A DNA stretch of 61,388 nucleotides from Georgenia thermotolerans (GCF_009193185.1 NZ_VUKF01000027.1:1-61388), one strand, 5' to 3'; counted from the stretch's first letter, positions 8,159 to 16,763 are shown. Numbers and translations are program-made. Notes: generated by a model from the letters alone, not told the origin.

Positions 8159-8398
8159 ATGAGCGAGACCTCGCACGCCCCCCACACCCCGCTTCTCGGG
8201 ATCGACCCGTGGGTGCGGCAGATCCTGCGCTGCCCGGTGACCGGGGCCGACCTCGTCGACGGGGTGGGGCCGGACGGCCAGCCCGAGCTGGTCTCCACCA
8301 GCGAGGTCAACCCGCTCGCCTATCCGGTGCGCGACGGCGTGCCCATCCTGCTCGAGGACGAGGCCCGTCACGCCGAGCGCGTGCCCAGCGAGGACTGA
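8159..8398 (+). CDS. Trm112 family protein
   Basis: 79 residues; ATG with CAGGAG upstream. 'WVRQILRCPVTGADLVD' and 'NPLAYPVRDGVPILLEDEAR' match bacterial Trm112-like (YcaR-type) proteins, which are small zinc-ribbon-like partners of methyltransferases or other enzymes. Only one of the usual Cys pairs is visible (CPVTG), so zinc binding is uncertain. Likely in one transcript with DUF3499. Confidence 0.85.
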   Translation: MSETSHAPHTPLLGIDPWVRQILRCPVTGADLVDGVGPDGQPELVSTSEVNPLAYPVRDGVPILLEDEARHAERVPSED

Positions 8399-8416
8399 GA
8401 GGCCGGTGCCGACCGC

Positions 8417-8504
8417 GGCCTGAGCCCGCGGCGGCCATGGCCTGAGCCCGCGGCGGCCGTGGCCTGAGCCCGCAGCGGCCGTGGCCTGAGCCCGCGGCGG
8501 CGAC
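8417..8504. repeat. Tandem repeat, four copies of a 22-base unit
   Basis: The unit GGCCTGAGCCCGCGGCGGCC plus two variable bases is repeated at 8417, 8439, 8461 and 8483 with one to three differences. It fills the space between Trm112 and the cation efflux gene; several units could form GC stems. Confidence 0.9.
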
Positions 8505-8625
8505 TCGGCGTCGACCCGCCCCACGCCGTCGGCTCCCGGACCCTCGCACGGCCGGGCCCGGGCCTTCGCACTAGCCTGTGACGCGGACCTCGCAGGGTCC
8601 GTCCGATCGAGCAGAGGGAGCACAC

Positions 8626-9597
8626 ATGTCCGCGAGCGGCGGCACCAAGGCGATCATCGCGGCCCTCACCGCCAACCTGGGCATCGCCGTCGCCAAGTTC
8701 GTCGCGTTCTTGCTGACGGCGTCGAGCTCGATGCTCGCCGAGGCGATCCACTCCGTGGCCGACTCGGGCAACCAGGTGCTCCTGCTGGTCGGCGGCAAGC
8801 GGGCGGCCCGGCGGGCCTCGTCCGTCCACCAGTTCGGCTACGGGCGGGCGCGGTACATCTACGCGTTCATCGTCTCCATCGTGCTCTTCAGCCTCGGCGG
8901 GCTCTTCGCGCTCTACGAGGCCTGGCACAAGTTCGCCGACCCGCACCCCATCGAGTCCTGGCAGTGGGTGCCGATCGTGGTGCTGCTGATCGCCATCGGC
9001 CTCGAGGGGCGCTCCTTCTCGGTGGCCATCAAGGAGGCGAACGCCGTCCGCGGCACGCACTCGCTGCGGGAGTACATCAGGGCCTCGCGGGCACCGGAGA
9101 TCCCGGTGATCCTGCTGGAGGACTTCGGCGCGCTGGTCGGCCTGATCTTCGGCCTCTTCGGCGTGAGCATGACGCTCGTGACGCACGACGGCCGGTGGGA
9201 CGCCGTCGGGTCGGCGGCGATCGGCCTGCTGCTCGTCGTCATCGCGATCTACCTCGCGCGGGAGATGTCGTCGATGCTCATCGGGGAGTCGGCGCTGCCC
9301 TCGCACCACCGGGCGATCGAGGCGGCCCTGCCCGGCGAGGGGATCGAGCGGGTCATCCACATGCGCACGATGCACCTGGGCCCGGACGAGGTCCTCGTGG
9401 CCGCCAAGGTCGCGGTCCCGGCCGGGGCGTCCGCCCCGGAGATCGCGGCGGCGATCGACCGCGGCGAGGAGCGCGTGCGCGCCGCGGTGCCGCTGAAGAC
9501 GCTGATCTACCTGGAGCCGGACATCTTCCACGCCGAGCGTTCCGAGGCCGCGGGCACGGCGGCGGACGAGCGCCCCGCTGCGCCGTCGGGGCACTGA
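8626..9597 (+). CDS. Cation diffusion facilitator family transporter
   Basis: 323 residues from the ATG after GCAGAGGGAG. Six membrane helices; 'SSMLAEAIHSVADSGNQVLLL' holds the HSxAD-type metal site of helix 2, and 'ILLEDFGALVGLIFGLFG' holds the second site in helix 5. A cytoplasmic C-terminal domain follows ('VIHMRTMHLGPDEVLVAAKVAV'). It resembles the ZnT9-like branch (an E for H change in the second site), so the substrate (Zn, Mn, Fe or another) is uncertain. It is proton-coupled metal efflux in the family. Single gene, followed by repeat A. Confidence 0.9.
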   Translation: MSASGGTKAIIAALTANLGIAVAKFVAFLLTASSSMLAEAIHSVADSGNQVLLLVGGKRAARRASSVHQFGYGRARYIYAFIVSIVLFSLGGLFALYEAWHKFADPHPIESWQWVPIVVLLIAIGLEGRSFSVAIKEANAVRGTHSLREYIRASRAPEIPVILLEDFGALVGLIFGLFGVSMTLVTHDGRWDAVGSAAIGLLLVVIAIYLAREMSSMLIGESALPSHHRAIEAALPGEGIERVIHMRTMHLGPDEVLVAAKVAVPAGASAPEIAAAIDRGEERVRAAVPLKTLIYLEPDIFHAERSEAAGTAADERPAAPSGH

Positions 9598-9639
9598 GGG
9601 AGCGCGCCCAGGCCCCGATTCCTGCTCCGTGGGGCTAAC

Positions 9640-9678
9640 GGTGTACTTCCGTACGGCTATGCCAGCCGTTCCTTACCC
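9640..9678 (+). repeat. 39-base palindromic element, copy A
   Basis: Begins GGTGTACTTCCGTACGGC and ends GTTCCTTACCC around a GGC-TAT-GCC core. It matches copy B (10877-10915) at 33 of 39 positions in the same orientation. The two copies bracket the AbiEi/DUF559-like gene. It resembles a REP-type intergenic element. Confidence 0.8.
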
Positions 9679-9776
9679 ATAAACCTTTGAAGGTGGCGCC
9701 CGACGGAACCGTGCGGACGCCTCAGCGCGTAGCAGCCAGTGGCACGGGAGAAGGGAGCAGGGCTGGGCCGTGGTCA

Positions 9777-10748
9777 CTAGTGCCCTGCGTCCGAGGCAAG
9801 GTCGGCCAGCGGACAGTCCGGACTGCAGGGGCGCGGCGTGCCGGTCCACCCACGCGAGCGCAGCGCCAGCGCCACTTGGCGCGCCACACGGCAGGGTGTG
9901 ATGGCGACATGTCGCCAGCGATACCGGAGCGTCAGCTCGCTGGCGAGGATGCCCACGGCGTTGTCGCGCCAGACGTCCGCGTCGGTGCGACCGAACGGGT
10001 GGGCCAGCTGTCCGTCGAGCTCCACCCGGAGGCGATACCGGCGGTACCGGCAGTCGGCACGTAACCAGAGCCCGTCGAGCACCTCGCGAACCTGAAGCGA
10101 CGAGCGGGGCAGTCCATGGCTGCGCTCGATGCGGTGGTACCGGTACTCGAGCGGTGACTCGATGCCCTCGCTGACCGCACCCAGCAGCTCTGCCAGCAGG
10201 CGTCGGTGCCGAATCCGCCCGCGGAGCTGCAGTGCTTTGTGGATCTGCTCGGTGTCGATGTTGCGCTGCGCGGCCCGGCAGACCAGACCCACGACATCGT
10301 CCGCAGATGTCTGCCGCAGGTCCGCCATATCCAGCACGGTGTCGATCGGGCCGACGGTGGGCATCCGCCCCCATACGGCCGGCATGCGGCGGCGGTAGTG
10401 CACCTGGAGACCACGTTGACGTTGCAGCCGCCGCCCATGAGGAACGCTGACATGGACAACAGGCCCCGGCACGTCGACGAGGCTGTGCCGGTACGCCGCG
10501 CTGGCGTGGCTGATGGCCGCTCCTCGACCGGCGTACAAGAGCGCGGCCCGGGCACGGCTCGCCCAGCGGGGCTGACCGGTGTGGGTGAGGTAGACGCCCG
10601 GAAACAGCCGCAGCCAGCGGTTCGACGTCACCTGCCGGGAGATCCAGTCCGTCGTTGCGCCCAGCGCGAGGAGCTGGGCTCGAGCAACCACGCCATCCTG
10701 AGCGGTCGCCAGGCGGGCGATGCGTGGGAGATCGGCCCTGGGTGCCAC
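9777..10748 (-). CDS. AbiEi-type N-terminal / DUF559 nuclease-like protein
   Basis: 323 residues from GTG. Residues ~8-60 ('LATAQDGVVARAQLLALGATTDWISRQVTSNRWLRLFPGVYL') match the winged-helix N-terminal domain of type IV AbiEi-like antitoxins. Residues ~215-300 ('LRADCRYRRYRLRVELDGQLAH...RTDADVWRDNAVGILASELTLRYRWRHV') match the DUF559/Vsr-like PD-(D/E)xK fold, with E-x-D at 'VELDG'. No AbiEii toxin gene is adjacent. It lies alone between the 39-base repeats A and B, against the strand of the preceding gene, with somewhat lower GC than its neighbours. Function unknown; solitary-antitoxin-like regulator or nuclease. Confidence 0.75.
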   Translation of the reverse strand: MAPRADLPRIARLATAQDGVVARAQLLALGATTDWISRQVTSNRWLRLFPGVYLTHTGQPRWASRARAALLYAGRGAAISHASAAYRHSLVDVPGPVVHVSVPHGRRLQRQRGLQVHYRRRMPAVWGRMPTVGPIDTVLDMADLRQTSADDVVGLVCRAAQRNIDTEQIHKALQLRGRIRHRRLLAELLGAVSEGIESPLEYRYHRIERSHGLPRSSLQVREVLDGLWLRADCRYRRYRLRVELDGQLAHPFGRTDADVWRDNAVGILASELTLRYRWRHVAITPCRVARQVALALRSRGWTGTPRPCSPDCPLADLASDAGH

Positions 10749-10876
10749 GTGATGACGGTGCCGCAGCCGGTGAGGAGGCGGATTGGCGGCGCGGAAGCCC
10801 TGTGGACAGCGCGCGCCTGGTGACGCGCGCGCTGGATCGAGACCGAGACGGAGCCGTGACGCCGTTGACGCCTAGT

Positions 10877-10915
10877 GGTGTACATCCGTCAGGCTATGCC
10901 TGCGGTTCTTTACCC
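10877..10915 (+). repeat. 39-base palindromic element, copy B
   Basis: Begins GGTGTACATCCGTCAGGC and ends GGTTCTTTACCC; same orientation as copy A, 1237 bases away. Its right arm (CCTG..GTTCTTTACCC) recurs in both arms of the perfect hairpin at 53475-53521. Confidence 0.8.
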
Positions 10916-11003
10916 ACTCGCGCATCGCGTGGGGGCGACGCGTCGGGGCGGCGGGACGACGGCGCCCGGGCGGCCGGGCGGCCCTGGGACGGGGCGAAGC
11001 ACG

Positions 11004-11035
11004 ACGGCCCGCGGCGCACGTGCGCCGCGGGCCGT
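11004..11035 (-). terminator. Perfect 32-base palindrome, terminator of the betaine operon
   Basis: ACGGCCCGCGGCGCAC is followed directly by its reverse complement, 14 bases past the stop of the substrate-binding gene on the minus strand. Sixteen uninterrupted pairs make a very stable stem; no T-run. Confidence 0.8.
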
Positions 11036-11049
11036 GGAGCAGCTCCAGG

Positions 11050-11964
11050 TCAGCCGGTGATCCCCGCGACGAAGTAGGGGTTCTCCTCCAGCCACTGGTC
11101 GACGGCGGCGTCGTTGTCCTTGCCGTCCATCTCGTTGAACATGATGTTCTCGAGGGAGAACAGCTGCTCGTCGGTCAGGGTGAACTTCTTGATCCACCCG
11201 GCGACGTCGGGGTTGGCCTCGGCGAAGCCCTTGGTGCCCATCGTCTTGATCTCCTCGGCTGCGCCCATGGCGCCCTCGGGGTCCTCGAGGTCCTTGATGG
11301 GGTAGGCGTCGTAGGCCCAGTGCGGGCGCCACAGCGTCACGGCCACGTTGTTGCCGGCCTTGGTGGCGCCGTCGAGCTCGGCGAGCATGGCCGGCGTGGA
11401 GGAGATGAGGTACTCCATCTTCTCCAGGCCGTAGGTGGGGATGGCCTGCTCCTGGGTGGTCTTGGTCAGGCCGGCCCCGGCCTCGATGCCGACGAGCTTG
11501 TTGCCGAACAGGTCGGCGTTGTCGGCGAGCTCGGCGAGGGAGTCGATGGGCGCGTCCTCGTTCACCGCGATGGTGAGCTTGGCGTCGTCGTACCAGGTGC
11601 CCAGCTCCTCGAGCTTGTCGCCGTACTCGTCCATGTAGGACGCGTGGGTCAGCGGCAGCCAGGTGTCGAAGTTGAGGTCGTAGTCGCCTTCGGCGAGCCC
11701 GGTGAAGACGACGCCGGCGTCGGCGGTCTCGAGCTCGACGTCATAGCCCTCGTCCTCGAGGATGCGCTGCCACAGGTGGGAGACGGCGATGCCCTCGTCC
11801 CAGCCGGAGTGGACCCCGATGGTGATGGTCTTGTCGTCCTCCGCGGCGCCACCACCCGTCGCGGCACCGGCGTCCGTGGTCTCCGAGGGGCCGCACGCGG
11901 CGAGCGTGACGGCGACGGCGGCGGCGGTCGCGATGGCGGCGGCGCGGCGCATGGGGAGCTTCAT
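11050..11964 (-). CDS. proX: Glycine betaine/proline ABC transporter substrate-binding lipoprotein
   Basis: 304 residues from an ATG preceded by AAAGGA. Signal peptide with lipobox 'VAVTLAACGPSE' (Cys about residue 22). The mature part 'ITIGVHSGWDEGIAVSHLWQRILEDEGYDVEL' and 'WRPHWAYDAYPIKDLEDPEGAMG' match the OpuAC/ProX family; Trp residues in GWDEG, TWLPL and WRPHW are candidates for the aromatic cage that binds quaternary ammonium compatible solutes. It is the last gene of the operon, 206 bases after the permease, and is followed by a terminator. Confidence 0.92.
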   Translation of the reverse strand: MKLPMRRAAAIATAAAVAVTLAACGPSETTDAGAATGGGAAEDDKTITIGVHSGWDEGIAVSHLWQRILEDEGYDVELETADAGVVFTGLAEGDYDLNFDTWLPLTHASYMDEYGDKLEELGTWYDDAKLTIAVNEDAPIDSLAELADNADLFGNKLVGIEAGAGLTKTTQEQAIPTYGLEKMEYLISSTPAMLAELDGATKAGNNVAVTLWRPHWAYDAYPIKDLEDPEGAMGAAEEIKTMGTKGFAEANPDVAGWIKKFTLTDEQLFSLENIMFNEMDGKDNDAAVDQWLEENPYFVAGITG

Positions 11965-11976
11965 GGAATTCCTTTC

Positions 11977-12024
11977 GTGAGCGCGGTCGGCGCTCGGTTC
12001 GTGAGCGCGGTCGGCGCTCGGTTT
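11977..12024. repeat. Two tandem 24-base repeats between permease and binding-protein genes
   Basis: GTGAGCGCGGTCGGCGCTCG plus four bases occurs at 11977 and 12001 with one difference, directly upstream of the proX ribosome-binding site. Each unit contains an internal GAGCGC...GCGCTC-like dyad (GAGCGCggtcgGCGCTC), so each could fold as a hairpin in the mRNA leader. Confidence 0.85.
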
Positions 12025-12170
12025 TCGTCGGGGGATTCGGACTGTGGGCCGGGCGGGGGCCCCGGCGGTGGCGCCGGTAGCGGTGGGCCCGGTACGGGGG
12101 CGGGCGCGGGCCATGGCGTCGCGCCGCTGCGCCTCCGGGCGGCAGGGGCGAGCCCCGCCGCCCAGGGGCC

Positions 12171-13040
12171 TCAGCGCTCGGCGCGGATCTTCAGGGCGCG
12201 GGCCACCGGTGCCCGGTCGCCCAGCGCCGCGGTGACGCGGTCGAGGAACATCGCGAGGATGACCACCGACAGACCGGCCTCGAAGCCGAGCGCGACGTCG
12301 ACGCGCTGCAGGGCCTGGACGACGTCCTGGCCGAGCCCGGCGGCGCCGACCATGCCGGAGATGACCACCATGGACAGGGCCAGCATGATCACCTGGTTGA
12401 CGCCGGCCATGATCGTCGGCAGCGCGAGCGGCAGCTGGATCTGGCGCAGGATGCGCCCCGGCGCGGCGCCGAAGGCGTGCCCGGCCTCGACGACCTCGCC
12501 GTCGACCTGCCGGATGCCCAGCTCGGTCATGCGCACGCCCGGGGCGAGCGCGAAGATCACCGTCGCCACCAGGCCCGGCACGACGCCGACGCGGAAGAGC
12601 ACGACGGCGGGGATGAGGTAGACGAACGCCGGCATGGTCTGCATGAAGTCGAGGACCGGCCGGACGATCTTCGACACCGTGGCGTTGCGGGCGGCAAGGA
12701 TGCCGACCGGGATGGCGATGACCAGCGCCACGATGCTCGCGACGAGCACCAGCGCCAGGGTCGCCATGGCGTTGTCCCACTGCTCGACGCCGTAGATGAC
12801 CGCGAAGCCGATGAGCGAGCCGACGGCGAGCTTCCAGCCCTTGGCGAGGAACGCCAGCGCGGCGAGGACGAGCCCGACCACCCAGAACGGCGGGGTGGAG
12901 AGGACGAGCTCCAGCGCGTCGTAGCCCCAGCCGAGGATGGAGCGGACGATGTCGAAGGCGCGCCCGACGTTCATGGTCAGCCAGTCGACGAGCAGGTCGG
13001 CCCACTCGCCGACCGGGATGCGGAAGAGGACGTCGTTCAT
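12171..13040 (-). CDS. proW: Glycine betaine/proline ABC transporter permease
   Basis: 289 residues with about six to seven helices. The BPD_transp_1 EAA-type loop is 'VVEAGHAFGAAPGRILRQIQLPLALPTIMAG'. 'VRPVLDFMQTMPAFVYLIPAVVLFRVG' is typical of ProW/OpuAB permeases. Its start overlaps the ATPase gene end by four bases (ATGA), so the two are translationally coupled. It forms the membrane channel of the osmoprotectant importer. Confidence 0.93.
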   Translation of the reverse strand: MNDVLFRIPVGEWADLLVDWLTMNVGRAFDIVRSILGWGYDALELVLSTPPFWVVGLVLAALAFLAKGWKLAVGSLIGFAVIYGVEQWDNAMATLALVLVASIVALVIAIPVGILAARNATVSKIVRPVLDFMQTMPAFVYLIPAVVLFRVGVVPGLVATVIFALAPGVRMTELGIRQVDGEVVEAGHAFGAAPGRILRQIQLPLALPTIMAGVNQVIMLALSMVVISGMVGAAGLGQDVVQALQRVDVALGFEAGLSVVILAMFLDRVTAALGDRAPVARALKIRAER

Positions 13041-14380
13041 CGCTCGCCCCCCTCGCTCGCGCCGGAGCGGCCGACGGCGATCGGCCCGCCCGCGGACGAG
13101 GTGCCCTCCGTGGTGGTCGCCTCACCGGCGCCCGGGGTGCCGGCGGCCCCGGCCAGCACGCTCTCGCCGTCGTCCGGCGATGCCGCGGAGACGGCGGAGT
13201 CGGCGCTGGTGCTCGGCGCCATGGCCTCCAGCAGCGCCACGCGCGGGACGACGCCGACCAGCCGACCGCCGTCGTCGAGCACGGCCAGGGGCAGGCGCGC
13301 CTCGGCGGCCGGGGCGAACATCTCTGACAGGGGCGTCTCCACCCGCACGGCCGTGGTGTCGGGGTGGACGAGGCCCTCGAGGGTCGTGGCGCCCGCGCGG
13401 TGCGCGGCGAGCAGCTCGTCGTCGTACACCGAGCCCTGCAGGACCCGGCGGCGGTCGATGACGTAGCCGGCCGAGGCGTGGCCGTCGCGCAGCTCGCGCA
13501 GGGCCACGGCGGGCCCGGCGCCGGCCTGGATGGTGACCATGGGGCGGCGCATGAGCGAGCCGGCGGTGAGCACCCGGGACCGGTCGACGTCGGCCACGAA
13601 CTGGGTGACGTACTCGTCCGCCGGGTGGGTGAGGATCTCCTCGGCGGTGCCGATCTGGACGATGCGGCCGGCGCGCATGACGGCGATCCGGTCCCCGAGG
13701 TACATGGCCTCGTTGAGGTCGTGGGTGATGAAGACGATCGTCTTGCCCAGGGTGGCCTGCAGCTCGACGAGCTGGTCCTGCATCTCGCGGCGGATCAGCG
13801 GGTCGAGGGCGGAGAAGGCCTCGTCCATGAGCAGGATGTCGGTGTCGGCGGCCAGCGCCCGGGCCAGGCCCACGCGCTGGCGCATGCCGCCGGACAGCTG
13901 CGAGGGCAGGGAGTCCTCCCAGCCGGCGAGCCCGGTGAGCTGGAGGGCCTCGGCCGCCTTCTCGCGGCGCTCGGCCGCGCCCACGCCCTGGATCTCCAGG
14001 GGGTAGGCGGCGTTGTCGAGGACCGTGCGGTGGGGCAGCAGCGCGAAGTGCTGGAAGACCATGGAGATCTTCTTGCGCCGGATCTGCCGCAGCTCGCCCG
14101 CCGAGACGCCGGCGATGTCGGCGCCGTCGACCTCGATCCTGCCGCTGGAGGGCGGCAGCAGGCCGTTGAGCATGCGGATCAGCGTCGACTTCCCGGACCC
14201 GGACAGGCCCATGACGACGAACGTCTCGCCCTTGGCGACCTCGAAGGAGGCGTCGATGACGGCGGCGGTGCCGAGCGGCTTGACCTCCTCGCGGGTCTTT
14301 CCTGCCCTGAGCCGCTTCACAGCTTCCTGCGAGCGTCGGCCGAAGACCTTGTAGACGTGTTCTGCGCGAATCGCGCTCAC
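13037..14380 (-). CDS. proV: Glycine betaine/proline ABC transporter ATP-binding protein with CBS pair
   Basis: 447 residues. GTG start chosen at 14380 because GAGGTGA lies four bases upstream and the protein then begins 'SAIRAEHVYKVFG' as ProV does. Walker A 'GLSGSGKST', signature 'LSGGMRQRVGLARA', Walker B 'ILLMDEAFSALD', H-loop 'ITHDLNEA'. After the ATPase core, two CBS domains (about residues 285-405; 'AGSLMRRPMVTIQ', 'LPLAVLDDGGRLVGVVPR') probably sense ionic strength or nucleotide, as in OpuA. A disordered Ser/Gly/Thr tail ends the protein. First gene of the operon. Confidence 0.93.
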   Translation of the reverse strand: MSAIRAEHVYKVFGRRSQEAVKRLRAGKTREEVKPLGTAAVIDASFEVAKGETFVVMGLSGSGKSTLIRMLNGLLPPSSGRIEVDGADIAGVSAGELRQIRRKKISMVFQHFALLPHRTVLDNAAYPLEIQGVGAAERREKAAEALQLTGLAGWEDSLPSQLSGGMRQRVGLARALAADTDILLMDEAFSALDPLIRREMQDQLVELQATLGKTIVFITHDLNEAMYLGDRIAVMRAGRIVQIGTAEEILTHPADEYVTQFVADVDRSRVLTAGSLMRRPMVTIQAGAGPAVALRELRDGHASAGYVIDRRRVLQGSVYDDELLAAHRAGATTLEGLVHPDTTAVRVETPLSEMFAPAAEARLPLAVLDDGGRLVGVVPRVALLEAMAPSTSADSAVSAASPDDGESVLAGAAGTPGAGEATTTEGTSSAGGPIAVGRSGASEGGER

Positions 14381-14912
14381 GTTCACCTCGTATCCGTTCA
14401 GGGTCGGGCGCCGTGCCGGGGGGAGGCACGTCGCCCGTCCACGCGTCGGTCGCGGGGGCACCGGCAGGCACCGCACCCGGGCGGGTCCGCAGCTTGGCCG
14501 CCCTACCGCGGTTCCCTGGGAGGAACCTGGGCGGCGGCGCCGCGACTCGCGACCTTGGAAAAATGGACACCTCACTATGGCAAAGATTCGGTGTGATGCA
14601 CATGGGCGAGATCGTGCAAGTTAAGCCGATCGACATGGGGTATTCGTTGCTGTGGCGCGGATAGGTCCACATCACAGTTCCCGGAAATTTGTGACCGGAT
14701 CGTGATCTATGTGACATCGTGGGCGCGGCAATCAATGAGGTGGCTCACGTTTTGAGCCGGTTTCGCGAACCGTCCTTGAGCCGCCGCGAGCGCCGCCCCG
14801 CCCCCCAAGGCGCCCGGGTCCGAGCGACGGCATGATGAGCCGGCAAGAGGGCCGTCGTCCGCGAGCACCGCAGCGCCGCGACGGCCCGGCAGCGAGTCAG
14901 AGAGGGACCCCC
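14381..14912. other. 532-base divergent intergenic region
   Basis: Separates the betaine operon (leftward) from the GH2 gene (rightward). The middle (about 14560-14720) is markedly AT-richer than the flanks, as expected for promoters. It contains GTGAC at 14691 and 14711, exactly 20 bases apart, and a GGTTCC-ctggga-GGAACC hairpin at 14511-14528 in the probable leader of the betaine operon. No coding frame is convincing. I could not assign -35/-10 boxes with confidence. Confidence 0.5.
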
Positions 14913-16763
14913 GTGACGCCGTCGCGCCACCGAGACCTCCCCGCCAGCCGCCAGGACGGCTCGTACCCCCGGCCCCAGCTGGTCCGGGCCGGCTGGGCCG
15001 ACCTGTGCGGTCCCTGGGACTTCGCCTTCGGCGCCGCGCAGGACCCCGACACCGTGCCCACGTTCAACCGCACCATCGAGGTGCCCTTCCCGCCCGAGTC
15101 ACCCGCCTCCGGCATCGGCGACCGGGCCTACCACCCCGTCGTCTGGTACCGGCGCACCGTCGGCCCGCGCGAGCTCGACGACGCCGGCGAGCGGGGGCCC
15201 GGCCGCCGGGTGCTGCTCCATCTCGGCGCGGTGGACCAGGTCGCCGACGTCTGGGTGAACGGCCACCACGTCGGCCACCACGAGGGCGGACAGGCCCCCT
15301 TCACCTGCGACGTCACCGCCGCGCTCGGCCCGGGGGAGACGCACGAGCTGCTCGTGCGCGCCCAGGACGACCCGAACGACGTCTCCATGCCGCGCGGCAA
15401 GCAGGACTGGCGCGAGCGCCCGCACTCCATCTGGTACCACCGCACCACCGGGATCTGGCAGCCGGTGTGGCTCGAGACCGTGCCGGCCGCGCACGTCGAG
15501 GAGCTCGCCCTGACCCCGGACGTGCCGGCCGGCGCCGTCGACCTCGAGCTGCGGCTGTCCGCGGCGGCGGAGCCGGACCTCACGGTGCGGGTGCGCGTCG
15601 AGCACGACGGCGAGCTGCTCGCCGAGGGCTCGGCCCGGGCGCTGCGCCGCGACCTCCGGCTGCGCCTGGACCTCGCCCGCCAGCACGACGGCCAGCAGGA
15701 CGCGGAGCTGCTGTGGTCCCCGGAGCATCCCACGCTGCTCGACGTGACGGTCGAGGTGCTGCGCCGCGGCCGCGCCGTCGACGTCGTGCGCAGCTACACC
15801 GGCCTGCGCTCCGTCGGCGCCACCGCCCGCCGGTTCATGCTCAACGACCGCCCGTACTTCGTCCGGTCCGTGCTCGAGCAGGGCTACTGGCCCCAGTCCC
15901 ACCTCGCGGCCCCGAGCGCGGCGGCGCTGCGGCGGGAGGTCGAGCTCATCAAGGCGCTCGGGTTCAACGCCGCCCGGGTGCACCAGAAGGCCGAGGACCC
16001 CCGCTTCCTCTTCTGGGCCGACCGGCTCGGCCTGCTCGTGTGGGGCGAGACGGCCAACGCCTACGCCTTCGACGCCCGCGCCGTCACCCACCTCACCACC
16101 GAGTGGGCCGCCCTGGTGCGCCGGGACCGCTCCCACCCGTGCGTGGTCACCTGGGTGCCGCTCAACGAGAGCTGGGGCGTGCCACACGCCGCCCACGACC
16201 CCGCGCAGCGGCACTACGGCCTCGCCCTCGCCCACCTCACCCGGGCGCTCGACCCCACCCGGCCGGTGGTCTCCAACGACGGCTGGGAGCACACCGACTC
16301 GGACATCTGGACGGTCCACGACTACACGCCCGACGGCGCGACGCTGCGGGCCCGTTACGGCACGCCGGGTGCGATCGGCGAGCTGCTCGACGGGCTGGGG
16401 CCGGCCGGCCGGCGGATGCGGCTAACCACGGAGCCGGACCGGGGCCAGCCCGTCATGCTCACCGAGTTCGGCGGCGTGAGCCTCGCCCCCGCGAGCGACC
16501 CCGACGCCTGGGGGTACTCCACCGCGCGCGACGCCGCCGACCTCCGCGCCCGCCTCACCGAGATCTTCGACGCCGTCAACGCCTGCGCGCCGCTCGCCGG
16601 CTACTGCTACACCCAGCTCGCCGACACCGGTCAGGAGACCAACGGCCTGCTCACCGCGGACCGGGAACCGAAGCTGCCGCTCGGCGAGCTCCGGGCGATC
16701 ATCGCCGGCGACGACGATGCCCCTGCCGGGCCGGCGGACGAGGACGCGCACCCCGGCCGCTGA
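14913..16763 (+). CDS. Glycoside hydrolase family 2 (beta-galactosidase/beta-glucuronidase type)
   Basis: 616 residues from the GTG after GAGAGGGA; an in-frame ATG at 14832 would add 27 residues with no similarity. Order: jelly-roll sugar-binding domain (about 30-190, 'DVWVNGHHVGHHEGGQAPFTCDVT'), Ig-like domain (about 200-290), TIM barrel (about 300-590). Acid/base Glu419 in 'VPLNESWG' and nucleophile Glu518 in 'MLTEFGG' are both present. No signal peptide, so it should act on imported oligosaccharides in the cytoplasm. Substrate cannot be told. Monocistronic. Confidence 0.92.
   Translation: MTPSRHRDLPASRQDGSYPRPQLVRAGWADLCGPWDFAFGAAQDPDTVPTFNRTIEVPFPPESPASGIGDRAYHPVVWYRRTVGPRELDDAGERGPGRRVLLHLGAVDQVADVWVNGHHVGHHEGGQAPFTCDVTAALGPGETHELLVRAQDDPNDVSMPRGKQDWRERPHSIWYHRTTGIWQPVWLETVPAAHVEELALTPDVPAGAVDLELRLSAAAEPDLTVRVRVEHDGELLAEGSARALRRDLRLRLDLARQHDGQQDAELLWSPEHPTLLDVTVEVLRRGRAVDVVRSYTGLRSVGATARRFMLNDRPYFVRSVLEQGYWPQSHLAAPSAAALRREVELIKALGFNAARVHQKAEDPRFLFWADRLGLLVWGETANAYAFDARAVTHLTTEWAALVRRDRSHPCVVTWVPLNESWGVPHAAHDPAQRHYGLALAHLTRALDPTRPVVSNDGWEHTDSDIWTVHDYTPDGATLRARYGTPGAIGELLDGLGPAGRRMRLTTEPDRGQPVMLTEFGGVSLAPASDPDAWGYSTARDAADLRARLTEIFDAVNACAPLAGYCYTQLADTGQETNGLLTADREPKLPLGELRAIIAGDDDAPAGPADEDAHPGR

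Larger units (their letters stand above)
10749..11049. other. 301-base intergenic region with repeat B and a terminator
   Basis: Lies between the start of the DUF559-like gene and the end of the betaine transporter operon. It holds copy B of the 39-base element and a perfect 32-base palindrome serving as terminator. Nothing else is recognised. Confidence 0.7.

Noticed and set aside
9777-10748. Complete AbiE toxin-antitoxin system
   Set aside because: Only the AbiEi-like protein is present; no AbiEii nucleotidyltransferase gene lies beside it, and the protein has a C-terminal DUF559 domain.
9640-10915. Insertion sequence with terminal inverted repeats
   Set aside because: The repeats are direct, not inverted, with no target duplication visible and no transposase motif in the enclosed protein.
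14691-14715. CRP/GlxR site before the betaine operon
   Set aside because: TGTGA occurs but the TCACA half at the right spacing is missing.
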